Origin: an uncultured Prevotella sp.
GTDB taxonomy: Bacteria > Bacteroidota > Bacteroidia > Bacteroidales > Bacteroidaceae
Assembly (NCBI GenBank): GCA_946402275.1
Contig: CAMIVY010000010.1
Location: 1 to 64,000, forward strand
DNA length: 64,000 bases
Direction of reading: 5' to 3'
Part shown: positions 40,727 to 49,666 of the stretch, piece by piece
Position numbering within the stretch: the stretch's first letter is position 1
Layout: the number at the start of each line of letters is the position of its first letter
Translations under genes and position numbers: made by a program
Notes under the pieces: generated by a model
Database searches by the model: none
What the model was told of the DNA's origin: nothing
The model's input: only the letters and a program-made list of their open reading frames with translations

Positions 40727-41164
40727 TCAGTCGAAGTCCCAATCGGTTTCGTAATGATCGAAGGACAGGCCGTCGGTGCTACCGTATTTGGCAAGGATAG
40801 TCATGATGTCCGCCTGCTGACTGGGCGAGAGCTTGTTCTCGCCATGATGGTAGCGGTAATAAGGTCCGCAGCCGTTACTGAAATAATTGCTGACCTTTTG
40901 GCGAGCCTCTGCACGCAGATAGTGTGGCACATTATTATATATATGCGTGAAACCCCACGCCTTCCGTACAATTTTGGCTTCGTTGTAACGCTTACATGGA
41001 CCATTCTTCCAGGCATCCGGATAGATGGCTGGTCCGCCAAGCCGATTCTCAGACTTCATCAGATAAGCCTGATAGTGCAGGCAAGTATCGCGCAACGGAC
41101 AGCTTTCGTTGAAACAAAGTGCATATCCATAAGGAATATTTTTAGATTCTAACTGTTTTTCCAT
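40727..41164 (-). CDS. Small DUF6078-like protein
   Basis: MEKQLESKNIPYGYALCFNESCPLRDTCLHYQAYLM; family name from memory. Confidence 0.6.
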   Translation of the reverse strand: MEKQLESKNIPYGYALCFNESCPLRDTCLHYQAYLMKSENRLGGPAIYPDAWKNGPCKRYNEAKIVRKAWGFTHIYNNVPHYLRAEARQKVSNYFSNGCGPYYRYHHGENKLSPSQQADIMTILAKYGSTDGLSFDHYETDWDFD

Positions 41165-41227
41165 AAGACCTAACATTAATAAAACGTAATTACTTGATTT
41201 TGAAGCAAGTGGGTGTGTTAGTCACTC

Positions 41228-41276
41228 CTAACACACCTAACATAGACCTAACACAGAGGTAACACAGACCTAACAT
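41228..41276. repeat. 11-bp iterons downstream of the VapE-like gene
   Basis: AGACCTAACAC AGAGGTAACAC AGACCTAACAT at exact 11-bp period; extra copy at 41166-41176. Confidence 0.85.
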
Positions 41277-41283
41277 TGCCCAT

Positions 41284-42600
41284 TTATGCAACCTGCAAAG
41301 GAATGACTTTGTAGAAGGGCACATTGCTGTGATCTGCCGACTCATAGCCGAGGGAAGTCATGGTCTGTCCCACACGCACCTTATTGCCGTGATTGATGTC
41401 AACGGAAGGATACTGATGCTGGATATGGGTCAGCAGCATCTTCGAGTTCATCAGCTTTGCCACCTCACCTTCCTTGGGCTTGCGGAAGCAGGCTTCTACC
41501 ATCTCTGCTATGTCCTTTTGTACGAGATAGTTCTGATTCAGTTGCTGGATTCGTGCTACCTCGTCGTTCGAGAACCAATAAGGCGTCTTAGCCACCGTCA
41601 GTTCATAAATCGCCTGCGCGTAGAGTTGTTCGTAGTTGATGTCACCCGAGTTGTCGATATACTGTCCCTCAGGAACCTGCAGGCAGATATAGCGACGCGA
41701 GCCAGTCGGATCCGTCAGCGGATGCGGATTGTTCGTCGTTGCCACAAACGAGGCAAAGCGAGGACGGTCTTCCTGTGCACAACCATAGATGGGGCGTCCG
41801 TTCACCTTACTCTTCGAGAGGGTCTGCTTCAGGGCGGAGTGCTGACTGGGACGGATGGCATCCAGCTCGTCGAGGTTCACCAGCAGGTTGTTCGTTAGGG
41901 CCATCTCCTTATCGAACTTATTCGACAGGTTCAGGTGGTCCAGATAGTACTGACGCAGTTCTGTTGGCAACAGCCGATGGAAGAAGGTGGTTTTTCCACA
42001 CCCCTGAGCACCAATCAGCGTTGGCACGCACTCGTTGCCGTGAAGGGTGTCCATCTGGAGCCAGTGGGCTACAGCAGAAAGGAACCACGTTGCCAGATAA
42101 CCCTGTTGCTCGGAAGTAATGCCAGGCAGACGGCTGAAGAGCTGTGCAATGTGGTTCTGACCATCCCATTTGGGCAACAGTTTCAGGTAGTCGCCTATAG
42201 GATTATGTACAGGTACATCCTCAGAATGTACAAACTCCATAATCTCCGTCTTCGGACTGCCTTTTTCACACACCTGTTCCTTTTTGGCCCGGCGGATGAT
42301 GCTGTTAAACGCCTCTTGGGTTAGTGGGCGCCAGTCGGAAGAAGAGTACGACGTTCTGTTGCCAGCCTCATCGGGCAACACGTCTTTGTCAGACTTCATG
42401 GTAAACTCTACCTTCCCGTTCAAAACATTGCGACGGAAACAGTAATTTTCGTTGAGAAACAGCTCGACTGCGAGCGTTGTCTCGAGGGCTGCATTCATAG
42501 CACACCCATTGTTTGATGAATTTTGTGTCATGAATAAATTATTAAATTGGTTAATCGTTTTCCTTAAAACCTTATCCTTCGTCGTAAAAGTGCTTTCCAC
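41284..42600 (-). CDS. VapE-like P-loop protein (virulence-associated E / primase-helicase-like)
   Basis: LIGAQGCGKTTFFHRLLP Walker A; LLVNLDELDAIRPSQHSALKQTLSKSKVNGRPIYG; FVATTNNPHPLTDPTGSRRYICLQV. Confidence 0.87.
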   Translation of the reverse strand: MESTFTTKDKVLRKTINQFNNLFMTQNSSNNGCAMNAALETTLAVELFLNENYCFRRNVLNGKVEFTMKSDKDVLPDEAGNRTSYSSSDWRPLTQEAFNSIIRRAKKEQVCEKGSPKTEIMEFVHSEDVPVHNPIGDYLKLLPKWDGQNHIAQLFSRLPGITSEQQGYLATWFLSAVAHWLQMDTLHGNECVPTLIGAQGCGKTTFFHRLLPTELRQYYLDHLNLSNKFDKEMALTNNLLVNLDELDAIRPSQHSALKQTLSKSKVNGRPIYGCAQEDRPRFASFVATTNNPHPLTDPTGSRRYICLQVPEGQYIDNSGDINYEQLYAQAIYELTVAKTPYWFSNDEVARIQQLNQNYLVQKDIAEMVEACFRKPKEGEVAKLMNSKMLLTHIQHQYPSVDINHGNKVRVGQTMTSLGYESADHSNVPFYKVIPLQVA

Positions 42601-42715
42601 GTCTTAGAACATTGCAAAGGTACAAAAAAATATCGTGTTCACCAAATGTTTCCTGTAAAATTCTACGAAAATTTGCCGTTGTTAAATCAAAATCGATGAA
42701 GACCGATTAGCTCTC

Positions 42716-42761
42716 ATGTTAGGTCTGATGTTACCTCTATGTTAGGTCTCATGTTACCTCT
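42716..42761. repeat. 11-12 bp iterons upstream of the VapE-like gene, inverted relative to the downstream set
   Basis: ATGTTAGGTCT g ATGTTACCTCT ATGTTAGGTCT c ATGTTACCTCT; another ATGTTAGGTCT at 42817. Confidence 0.9.
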
Positions 42762-42840
42762 TGGAAGCCTGTTAATCTCTCAAAACTCCTTTATTTAGGC
42801 ACCTTTCCTAAAAACCATGTTAGGTCTAACGATAAGCGTC

Positions 42841-42924
42841 TCTTATTCTCCAATAACCAGCCCTTATTGTTCAATAACCAGTCCTTATTGCGCAATACTC
42901 GTTCCTTATTGTCTTGTGTTGTTC
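42841..42924. repeat. Four 21-bp units with TTATTG-NN-CAATAA dyad
   Basis: CCTTATTGTTCAATAACCAGT-type units at 42841, 42862, 42883, 42904. Confidence 0.85.
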
Positions 42925-42980
42925 CCACCTTGGGAATAAAATATTCCCAGCCTAGGAATAAAACGTTCCCAGCGTGGGAA
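42922..42980. repeat. Three 15-bp palindromes TTCCCANNNTRGGAA at 22-bp period
   Basis: TTCCCACCTTGGGAA, TTCCCAGCCTAGGAA, TTCCCAGCGTGGGAA. Confidence 0.9.
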
Positions 42981-43248
42981 TGCAACGCCGGAGGCATCTA
43001 AGCCCTGTACGAAGGCATCACCTTTGAGAAAGACAGGGATTCTGAGTAGGGGTAGTGAGCCATACATTTTTTGTAAAAAAAGCATAGGTTCGCAAATTTC
43101 CATATTTATTTTTGTAAATTTGCTTTCGGAGTTGGCGAACTTACTCCGTCTCGGCATAAAAAAGATTAAAATCTTTTGTTCTGCTCTCGACTTTTCGTAA
43201 ATTTGCAGCAAAATAATCAAATATACATGCCTGACAAAGAACCTGAAT

Positions 43249-46200
43249 ATGGATATACAAAATTATTATGAAGAGTTTATAGCGAAACTTCAGGAGATAT
43301 TCATGATGGATCATGCTGAACTGGATTTTGGCATTTACCGCATCATGAACCAGAAGCGCGATGACATACAGGACTTTCTTGAGAACCGTCTGCTCAAACA
43401 AGTGGGTAGTTCTCTGGATATTGATGAGAAAGAAGTTGAGAAATTGCAAAAACGCCAGAAAGAAATTCTCCAGATGGCTGGTGGTGATATTAGCGTGCTG
43501 CCTCCTGCAATTCCTCTTAGGCAGGAATACGATGCCAACGAAGAGCAACTCCGCAGGATGGGCAACCCCGAGGAACTCCGCAACGAGGTTTTCAGCCATC
43601 TTGTGACTTTCTTCTCGCGCTATTATGATGGCGGTGATTTCCTCTCTAAACGTAGATATAAAGGAGATACCTACGCAATCCCCTATAATGGTGAAGAAGT
43701 CAAACTACACTGGGCCAACTCTGATCAGTATTACATCAAGACTTCTGAGTATTTCCGCAATTATACGTTTGAACTGCCTCAATCACACCGCAAAGTCCAC
43801 TTTGTGCTTAAGGATGTTTCAACAGAGTTGAACAATAACAAGTCAGACAAAGGCAAAGAGCGTCGCTTTGCACTTTATGAGTCAGAAGATAAGGAAGAGA
43901 AAGTGATGGAGGTAGCCGAGAATGGCGATTTGAACATCTATTTCACCTACGAACTGATGCCTAAAGCCACCAAGCAGGAGGAATTAGTAGCAGAAGCCAT
44001 TGAGAAGATTTCCGTCTCTCTTCCTGCCGACTTTCAGGAACTTGTCACAACGCCGATGCCTCTACCCAAGAAGCCTAACAGGACATTGTTGGAAAAGCAC
44101 CTGACGGACTATACTGCCAAGAACTCCTTCGATTATTTCATCCATAAGAATCTTGGTGCTTTCTTGAAACGCGAACTTGATTTCTATCTTAAAAACGAGG
44201 TGATTAACATCGACGACCTCGATGATATCAATATCAAGAAACGCTTGGGAGTGGCAAAGGCCATCAAGAATGTTGGTGTCAAAATTATCCAGATGCTGGC
44301 GCAGCTTGAAGACTTCCAAAAGAAGTTGTGGCTGAAGAAGAAATTTGTGGTTCAAAGCGATTATTGCATCACGCTTGATCGTGTACCTGAATGTCTTTAT
44401 TCTGACATTATCGCCAATGAAGCCCAGCGTAAGGAATGGGTGCGCTTGTTTGCTATTGACGAGATTAAAGGTGACTTGATGAAGGAGGGTTATAGTGAGC
44501 CTCTGACTATCGAGTTCCTGAAACAAAATCCTTATCTGGTACTTGACACGGCTTTCTTCGATGCAAAGTTTAAGCATAAGCTGATTGCTAGCATGGAGAA
44601 TATTGATGAGCAGATGAATGGTCTGTTGATTAACAGTGAGAACTTCCAGGCTTTACAGTTGTTGCAGGAAAAATACAACAGGAGCATTATAGGAACATAT
44701 TATGATCCACCCTACAATACCAAGAAGAATGAATTCGTATATAAAGATTCTTTTAAGCATAGTTCATGGCTGACTATGATGAATGACAGGCTCTCGCTTA
44801 CAAGAGAATTGATGAAGAGGGAAGGAGCGATTTTCATAAGCAGTGATGAAAATGAGAATACTAATCTTCGTCTTTTAGGAAATCAAGTCTTCGGGGACGA
44901 TAACTATCTTGCAGATATAATATGGCAAGGTGGAGCTAAAAATGACCAAAAGTATTTCTCTATCAGCCATGAGTATATAAGTGCATTTCTTAAAGACAAA
45001 GCCTTTATGGACGAGTCTGAGTTACGATGGGTTGAAAGAAAACCTAGACTGGATTTTATATATGATGCATTTGAAAAGATTAAGAAGTTGTATCCCAATG
45101 ATTATGAAAGACAAGAGAAAGAAATAAAGAAATGGTTCAAAGGGTTACCAGATAGTGAACCAGCCAAAAGACAAAAGCATTATTCATGCGTAGAAGCACG
45201 AGGTCTGTTCTTCCCAGATAATATATCGAAACCAGAAAACGGTTATTACTATGATGTAATACATCCAGTAACGGGTAAGCCGTGTAAAAAGCCAAAAGGA
45301 GGATGGCGATATATTGAGGAAACTATGAAGCAGCAGTTAGACGATGACAGAATCTTATTCGGAAAGGATGAGACAACTGTGCCATGCAGAAAGTCATTCT
45401 TGAAAGAAACAGAATACGAAAGTCCAAATTCTGTCATCTATCTTGATAACCGCGTATCTACAGCATTTATGAAAAATTTGTTTGACAACAAAGACATCTT
45501 CGACAATCCCAAATATTACTTGCTTATCGCAAAGATTCTAAAGATAATGGGTGACAAAAATTCCTATTATTTAGATCTTTTTGGAGGCTCTGGAACTACT
45601 GCCCACGCTATTATGGAGTTAAACAAACAAGATGATGGTTGCCGTAAATATGTTCTAGGAGAGATGGCAGATTATTTTGAACGTGTAACCAAACCTCGAA
45701 TAGAAAAGATTATCTACTCAGAAAATTGGAAAGACGGCAAGCCAGTTTCTCGCAAGGGGATCAGCCAATGTTTCAAGTACATCCGATTGGAGCAATACGA
45801 GGACACACTGAACAACCTGAAACCAAAAAAGCAGGAGTTGGAATTTGAGGATGATTTCAAGGATGGCTATATGCTCAACTATCTGCTTGATACAGAGTAC
45901 AGAGAATCGTTGCTCGATATAAAGATGTTTTTCAATCCATTCAACAACGAACTGAATATTACTCGAAATAACGAACAGATACCTACAAAAGTAGATATGG
46001 TTGACACCTTTAACTACCTGATAGGCTTGAATGTAGAGAAAGAGCGTTGGTTTGATGATGATAATATTTGCATTGTGATGGGTGAGACTCATCGAGATCA
46101 TCTTCGCACTGTGGTTCTTTGGCGTAATCAGGAAAAGGTGGATAATGCTAAATTCGTAGAATGGTTTGAAAAACCAGAATTACGCGATTTGGCAAAGGAT

Positions 46201-46320
46201 GCAGACATCATTTATGTGAATGGTGAAAATACCTTGCAGTCGAAAATCCGCGAAGATGAAAACTGGAAAGTGATGTTGACAGATGAGGAGTTCTTGAATC
46301 GTATGTTTGAGGAGGAATAA
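43249..46320 (+). CDS. Type III restriction-modification methyltransferase (Mod)
   Basis: GTYYDPPYNTKKNEFVYKDSF then LDLFGGSGTTAHAIMELN (beta-class motif order); adjacent helicase-nuclease. Confidence 0.92.
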   Translation: MDIQNYYEEFIAKLQEIFMMDHAELDFGIYRIMNQKRDDIQDFLENRLLKQVGSSLDIDEKEVEKLQKRQKEILQMAGGDISVLPPAIPLRQEYDANEEQLRRMGNPEELRNEVFSHLVTFFSRYYDGGDFLSKRRYKGDTYAIPYNGEEVKLHWANSDQYYIKTSEYFRNYTFELPQSHRKVHFVLKDVSTELNNNKSDKGKERRFALYESEDKEEKVMEVAENGDLNIYFTYELMPKATKQEELVAEAIEKISVSLPADFQELVTTPMPLPKKPNRTLLEKHLTDYTAKNSFDYFIHKNLGAFLKRELDFYLKNEVINIDDLDDINIKKRLGVAKAIKNVGVKIIQMLAQLEDFQKKLWLKKKFVVQSDYCITLDRVPECLYSDIIANEAQRKEWVRLFAIDEIKGDLMKEGYSEPLTIEFLKQNPYLVLDTAFFDAKFKHKLIASMENIDEQMNGLLINSENFQALQLLQEKYNRSIIGTYYDPPYNTKKNEFVYKDSFKHSSWLTMMNDRLSLTRELMKREGAIFISSDENENTNLRLLGNQVFGDDNYLADIIWQGGAKNDQKYFSISHEYISAFLKDKAFMDESELRWVERKPRLDFIYDAFEKIKKLYPNDYERQEKEIKKWFKGLPDSEPAKRQKHYSCVEARGLFFPDNISKPENGYYYDVIHPVTGKPCKKPKGGWRYIEETMKQQLDDDRILFGKDETTVPCRKSFLKETEYESPNSVIYLDNRVSTAFMKNLFDNKDIFDNPKYYLLIAKILKIMGDKNSYYLDLFGGSGTTAHAIMELNKQDDGCRKYVLGEMADYFERVTKPRIEKIIYSENWKDGKPVSRKGISQCFKYIRLEQYEDTLNNLKPKKQELEFEDDFKDGYMLNYLLDTEYRESLLDIKMFFNPFNNELNITRNNEQIPTKVDMVDTFNYLIGLNVEKERWFDDDNICIVMGETHRDHLRTVVLWRNQEKVDNAKFVEWFEKPELRDLAKDADIIYVNGENTLQSKIREDENWKVMLTDEEFLNRMFEEE

Positions 46321-46324
46321 CACG

Positions 46325-49300
46325 ATGGCAAAGAAACAATTCATACCTCCTGTAAAACTTGGGCAAGCGCTTGTTTTAAACAAGTACTTACTGTATTTGT
46401 TTGGCTGTGATAAAATTGAAGATTTATGCAAGGACTTGAAAGACCCTGCTTTAGAAGGGACAGACGATGAGGGTGTTTCAAAGATATTCTATCAGTTGCG
46501 ATTCCTATTGTATCGTAGTCGCATCAAAGAGGCACAATTATTGGAATACGACCGTCATATCGTGACGTTCACCAAAGAGATCAATCAGCGTAGGTCACAT
46601 AAGATTCAGTGGAAATACTTTCAGTATGTTTCACTGCTCTTTACGGAGATTTATTTAGACCTGTATTTTGCAGACAGCAAGAAGTTGCTGACTGATCTCA
46701 ATGAGTTCTTAAAGAGTCGTTTTATTACCGAAGAAGCTAACTGGAAAGAGATTGCACCCTTTGAAAAAAACGACCTGAACAAACTGGCATTTTGGAATGC
46801 AACGGGTTCTGGAAAAACACTGCTGATGCACATCAACATCAAACAGTTCTTGTTCTATCAGCAGAAATATCATGCTAAAAAGCTGAACCACATCATTGTT
46901 CTCACACCCAATGAAGGTCTATCACGTCAGCATCTTCAAGGGCTTCAGGATTCCGGCTTTGTGGCAGAGATATTCTCAAAACAGGCGCAGAACCATTTCT
47001 TTAAGGGACAGACCATCGAAGTGATTGATGTGAACAAACTGGCCTTGACGAATGGCGATAAGACTGTAGCCGTCGAGAGTTTTGAGGGCAATAATCTAGT
47101 TTTGGTTGATGAAGGTCATAGAGGCAGTGGTGGCGATGTATGGAAAGGCTATCGTAACACGTTGACACGCGAGGGCTTTTCTTTTGAATATTCTGCTACC
47201 TTTGGGCAGGCCATTGCTGCACAAAGCGGCGCCAACAGAGATGCCCTGTTGAATGAATATGGCAAGAGTGTTATCTTCGACTATAGTTATCGTTATTTCT
47301 ATGAAGATGGTTATGGCAAAGACTATCGCATCATGAACATGGATCCTCAGGACTATGGCGAGTATTATAATATGTATATGACAGCCTATCTGCTTTGTTT
47401 ATATGAGCAGATGTTGGTATATGATTCTACGCCTCGCATCCGCAAGGAATTCCTCATAGCCCGCCCGCTTGGCATCTTTGTGGGTGATAAGGTGACGGCT
47501 GTGCGTACAGAGAATAAACATGCCGTTAGCGATGTGGTGCAGATATTATTCTTTATCCAGGATTATATCGAGCGTCCTGATGAATTCACTCTATATATTA
47601 AAAGGCTTCTATCATACGAAGATGGTATTCGTAGCACAGAGGGATATAATCTCTTTGCTGACTCGTTTATGCTATGCCGTGATGGTATGAAAGAGGGGCA
47701 GGAGATGGCATATGCACACGATGTATATCAGCAGATCAGGCAAAAACTGTTTCATAGTAGCGTAACTAACGCTCACCTTTATATAGAGAAGCTAAGTGGT
47801 GGCGAAAATGATGAAATAGGTCTTCGCTTAGGTAGTTCTGATCACTTTGGCGTGATTAACGTTGGGGACACAGACAGTTTGATGAAACTGTGTAAAGAAA
47901 AGGGTTTAAACTGCTCTACACCTCATTTTACAGGCAAGTCGCTGTTCGCAAATATCGATGATGACAGTTCTACCATTAATCTGCTGATTGGTTCTAAGAA
48001 ATTCAACGAGGGTTGGAGCAGTTGGCGAGTATCTGTGATGGGACTGATGAACGTTGGACGCAGCGAGGGTTCTGAAATCATTCAATTGTTTGGACGAGGT
48101 GTACGTCTGAAAGGCTTTAGCTACTCACTAAAGCGTAGCTCAAAACTGGATGCAACATTTCAAGTTGGTAAATTACCCAAGGCCATCCGTGAGATTGAAA
48201 CACTTAACGTATTCGGTGTGAGAGCTGAGTATATGGATGCCTTCCGGAAATATCTGGCGGGAGAAGGCCTTCCATCAAGTGTTGACAGATACGAGAAGAT
48301 CCAGATTCCCACTGTCAATCTATTAGGTAGTAGGAAGCTGAAAGTGGTCAGATTAAAGAAAGGCTTTGATTTCAAAAAAGATGTAACTGTATATCCCAAG
48401 GATTACAGGAAAGGAGCTTTGATCAAGTTAGACCGACTTCCCAAAGTGCAGGCTCTTGAAAGTGATTCTGCAGCCGAAGCACCTGTTGTTGGTTTTAAGT
48501 ACCTTGGCCCTCGCCATTTGTCATTGCTGAATTGGAACAAAATATATTTTGTCCTTGAGCATCTCAAGCAGGATCGTGGTTGGACGAATATGGAGATTGA
48601 TATGTCGTTCTTAAAGGAACTGATGTATGATACCAAGAACAAATGGTACGAATTAAAGATACAGCGTGAAGAGATGGAAGGTAACAACTACGCTTTAGAT
48701 GTTGCACGTTGGGAGGATATCACTATCTCTTTGTTAAGTGGATATTTGGAACGCGCCTTCAAAATATGCAGAGGACGCTATGAAAAGCAGCATCTTGAAA
48801 CAGTATATATTAGCGAGGATAATGAAAATTTCTTCAACGAATATACAGTAGAGGTTAGAAAGGACAAGGAAGAATGGATTGATCGACTGCGTGAGCTTGC
48901 TAAGAATTTCAAATCTAGCGGTGATGTGTCTATATACAGGAATTGGATTAAGTCTATTCGCTTTGACCAGCATCTGTATTATCCATTGTTATGTCTTAAT
49001 CCTAAAAATGAGGTAGGGAAGAATGTGCTTGTTGATAATGAAAATAATGAGCCCTTGATTAAAGTGTCGCCAATAGCTCTTAATGAAGGAGAATCCAAGT
49101 TTGTGGAAGATTTGAGATCTTTCTATGAAACCCATCAGAACGATTTACTGAAGGACAAAGAATTATATTTGCTTCGCAATGAGAGCCGTAAGGGTATCGG
49201 TTTTTTTGAGAGCAGTAATTTCTATCCTGATTTTATCTTGTGGCTGAAAGAGGGTGATCACCAGCATGTGGTGTTCATTGATCCCAAGGGCATCCGTAAT

Positions 49301-49528
49301 CTGAAGAAGCAATTAGAGAACGAGAAGATAACTCTTTTCAAAGAGCTAAAATCTGAAATTGAACCATCGTTAAAGGACTCAAACGTTACACTAGATAGCT
49401 TTATTATTTCTAATACGAAATATCATGAGGTGGAAGACTGGGGTACTCCTAAAGATTTCCATGATCATCATGTACTTTTCCAGAAGGATGACGATGATTA
49501 TATTCATACATTATTTGATATGTTATGA
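46325..49528 (+). CDS. Type III restriction enzyme Res subunit (helicase-nuclease)
   Basis: FWNATGSGKTLLM; LVLVDEGHRG; IIQLFGRGVRLKG; C-terminal YPDFILWLKEGDHQHVVFIDPKG PD-(D/E)xK-like. Confidence 0.92.
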   Translation: MAKKQFIPPVKLGQALVLNKYLLYLFGCDKIEDLCKDLKDPALEGTDDEGVSKIFYQLRFLLYRSRIKEAQLLEYDRHIVTFTKEINQRRSHKIQWKYFQYVSLLFTEIYLDLYFADSKKLLTDLNEFLKSRFITEEANWKEIAPFEKNDLNKLAFWNATGSGKTLLMHINIKQFLFYQQKYHAKKLNHIIVLTPNEGLSRQHLQGLQDSGFVAEIFSKQAQNHFFKGQTIEVIDVNKLALTNGDKTVAVESFEGNNLVLVDEGHRGSGGDVWKGYRNTLTREGFSFEYSATFGQAIAAQSGANRDALLNEYGKSVIFDYSYRYFYEDGYGKDYRIMNMDPQDYGEYYNMYMTAYLLCLYEQMLVYDSTPRIRKEFLIARPLGIFVGDKVTAVRTENKHAVSDVVQILFFIQDYIERPDEFTLYIKRLLSYEDGIRSTEGYNLFADSFMLCRDGMKEGQEMAYAHDVYQQIRQKLFHSSVTNAHLYIEKLSGGENDEIGLRLGSSDHFGVINVGDTDSLMKLCKEKGLNCSTPHFTGKSLFANIDDDSSTINLLIGSKKFNEGWSSWRVSVMGLMNVGRSEGSEIIQLFGRGVRLKGFSYSLKRSSKLDATFQVGKLPKAIREIETLNVFGVRAEYMDAFRKYLAGEGLPSSVDRYEKIQIPTVNLLGSRKLKVVRLKKGFDFKKDVTVYPKDYRKGALIKLDRLPKVQALESDSAAEAPVVGFKYLGPRHLSLLNWNKIYFVLEHLKQDRGWTNMEIDMSFLKELMYDTKNKWYELKIQREEMEGNNYALDVARWEDITISLLSGYLERAFKICRGRYEKQHLETVYISEDNENFFNEYTVEVRKDKEEWIDRLRELAKNFKSSGDVSIYRNWIKSIRFDQHLYYPLLCLNPKNEVGKNVLVDNENNEPLIKVSPIALNEGESKFVEDLRSFYETHQNDLLKDKELYLLRNESRKGIGFFESSNFYPDFILWLKEGDHQHVVFIDPKGIRNLKKQLENEKITLFKELKSEIEPSLKDSNVTLDSFIISNTKYHEVEDWGTPKDFHDHHVLFQKDDDDYIHTLFDML

Positions 49529-49666
49529 ATTAGAATATTGGGGCTAAGGTGGTTAGCGAATTGCACCTGCAAATAATCCCAAAAGATAATAAATGCTGCG
49601 ATTTTTTGGTCGTATTCCAATTTTTGTTTATCTTTGCCTGCCGAAATGTAGATATTACTGACCAGC

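Noticed and set aside
42841-42980. Possible CRISPR array upstream of the type III R-M genes
   Set aside because: Units of 21-22 bp are themselves palindromic and spacers are only a few conserved bases; no cas genes.
43249-49528. Mod/Res pair as a BREX or DISARM system
   Set aside because: No additional BREX (PglZ, BrxA/B) or DISARM (DrmA/B/C) components are seen nearby; a two-gene type III R-M system explains it.
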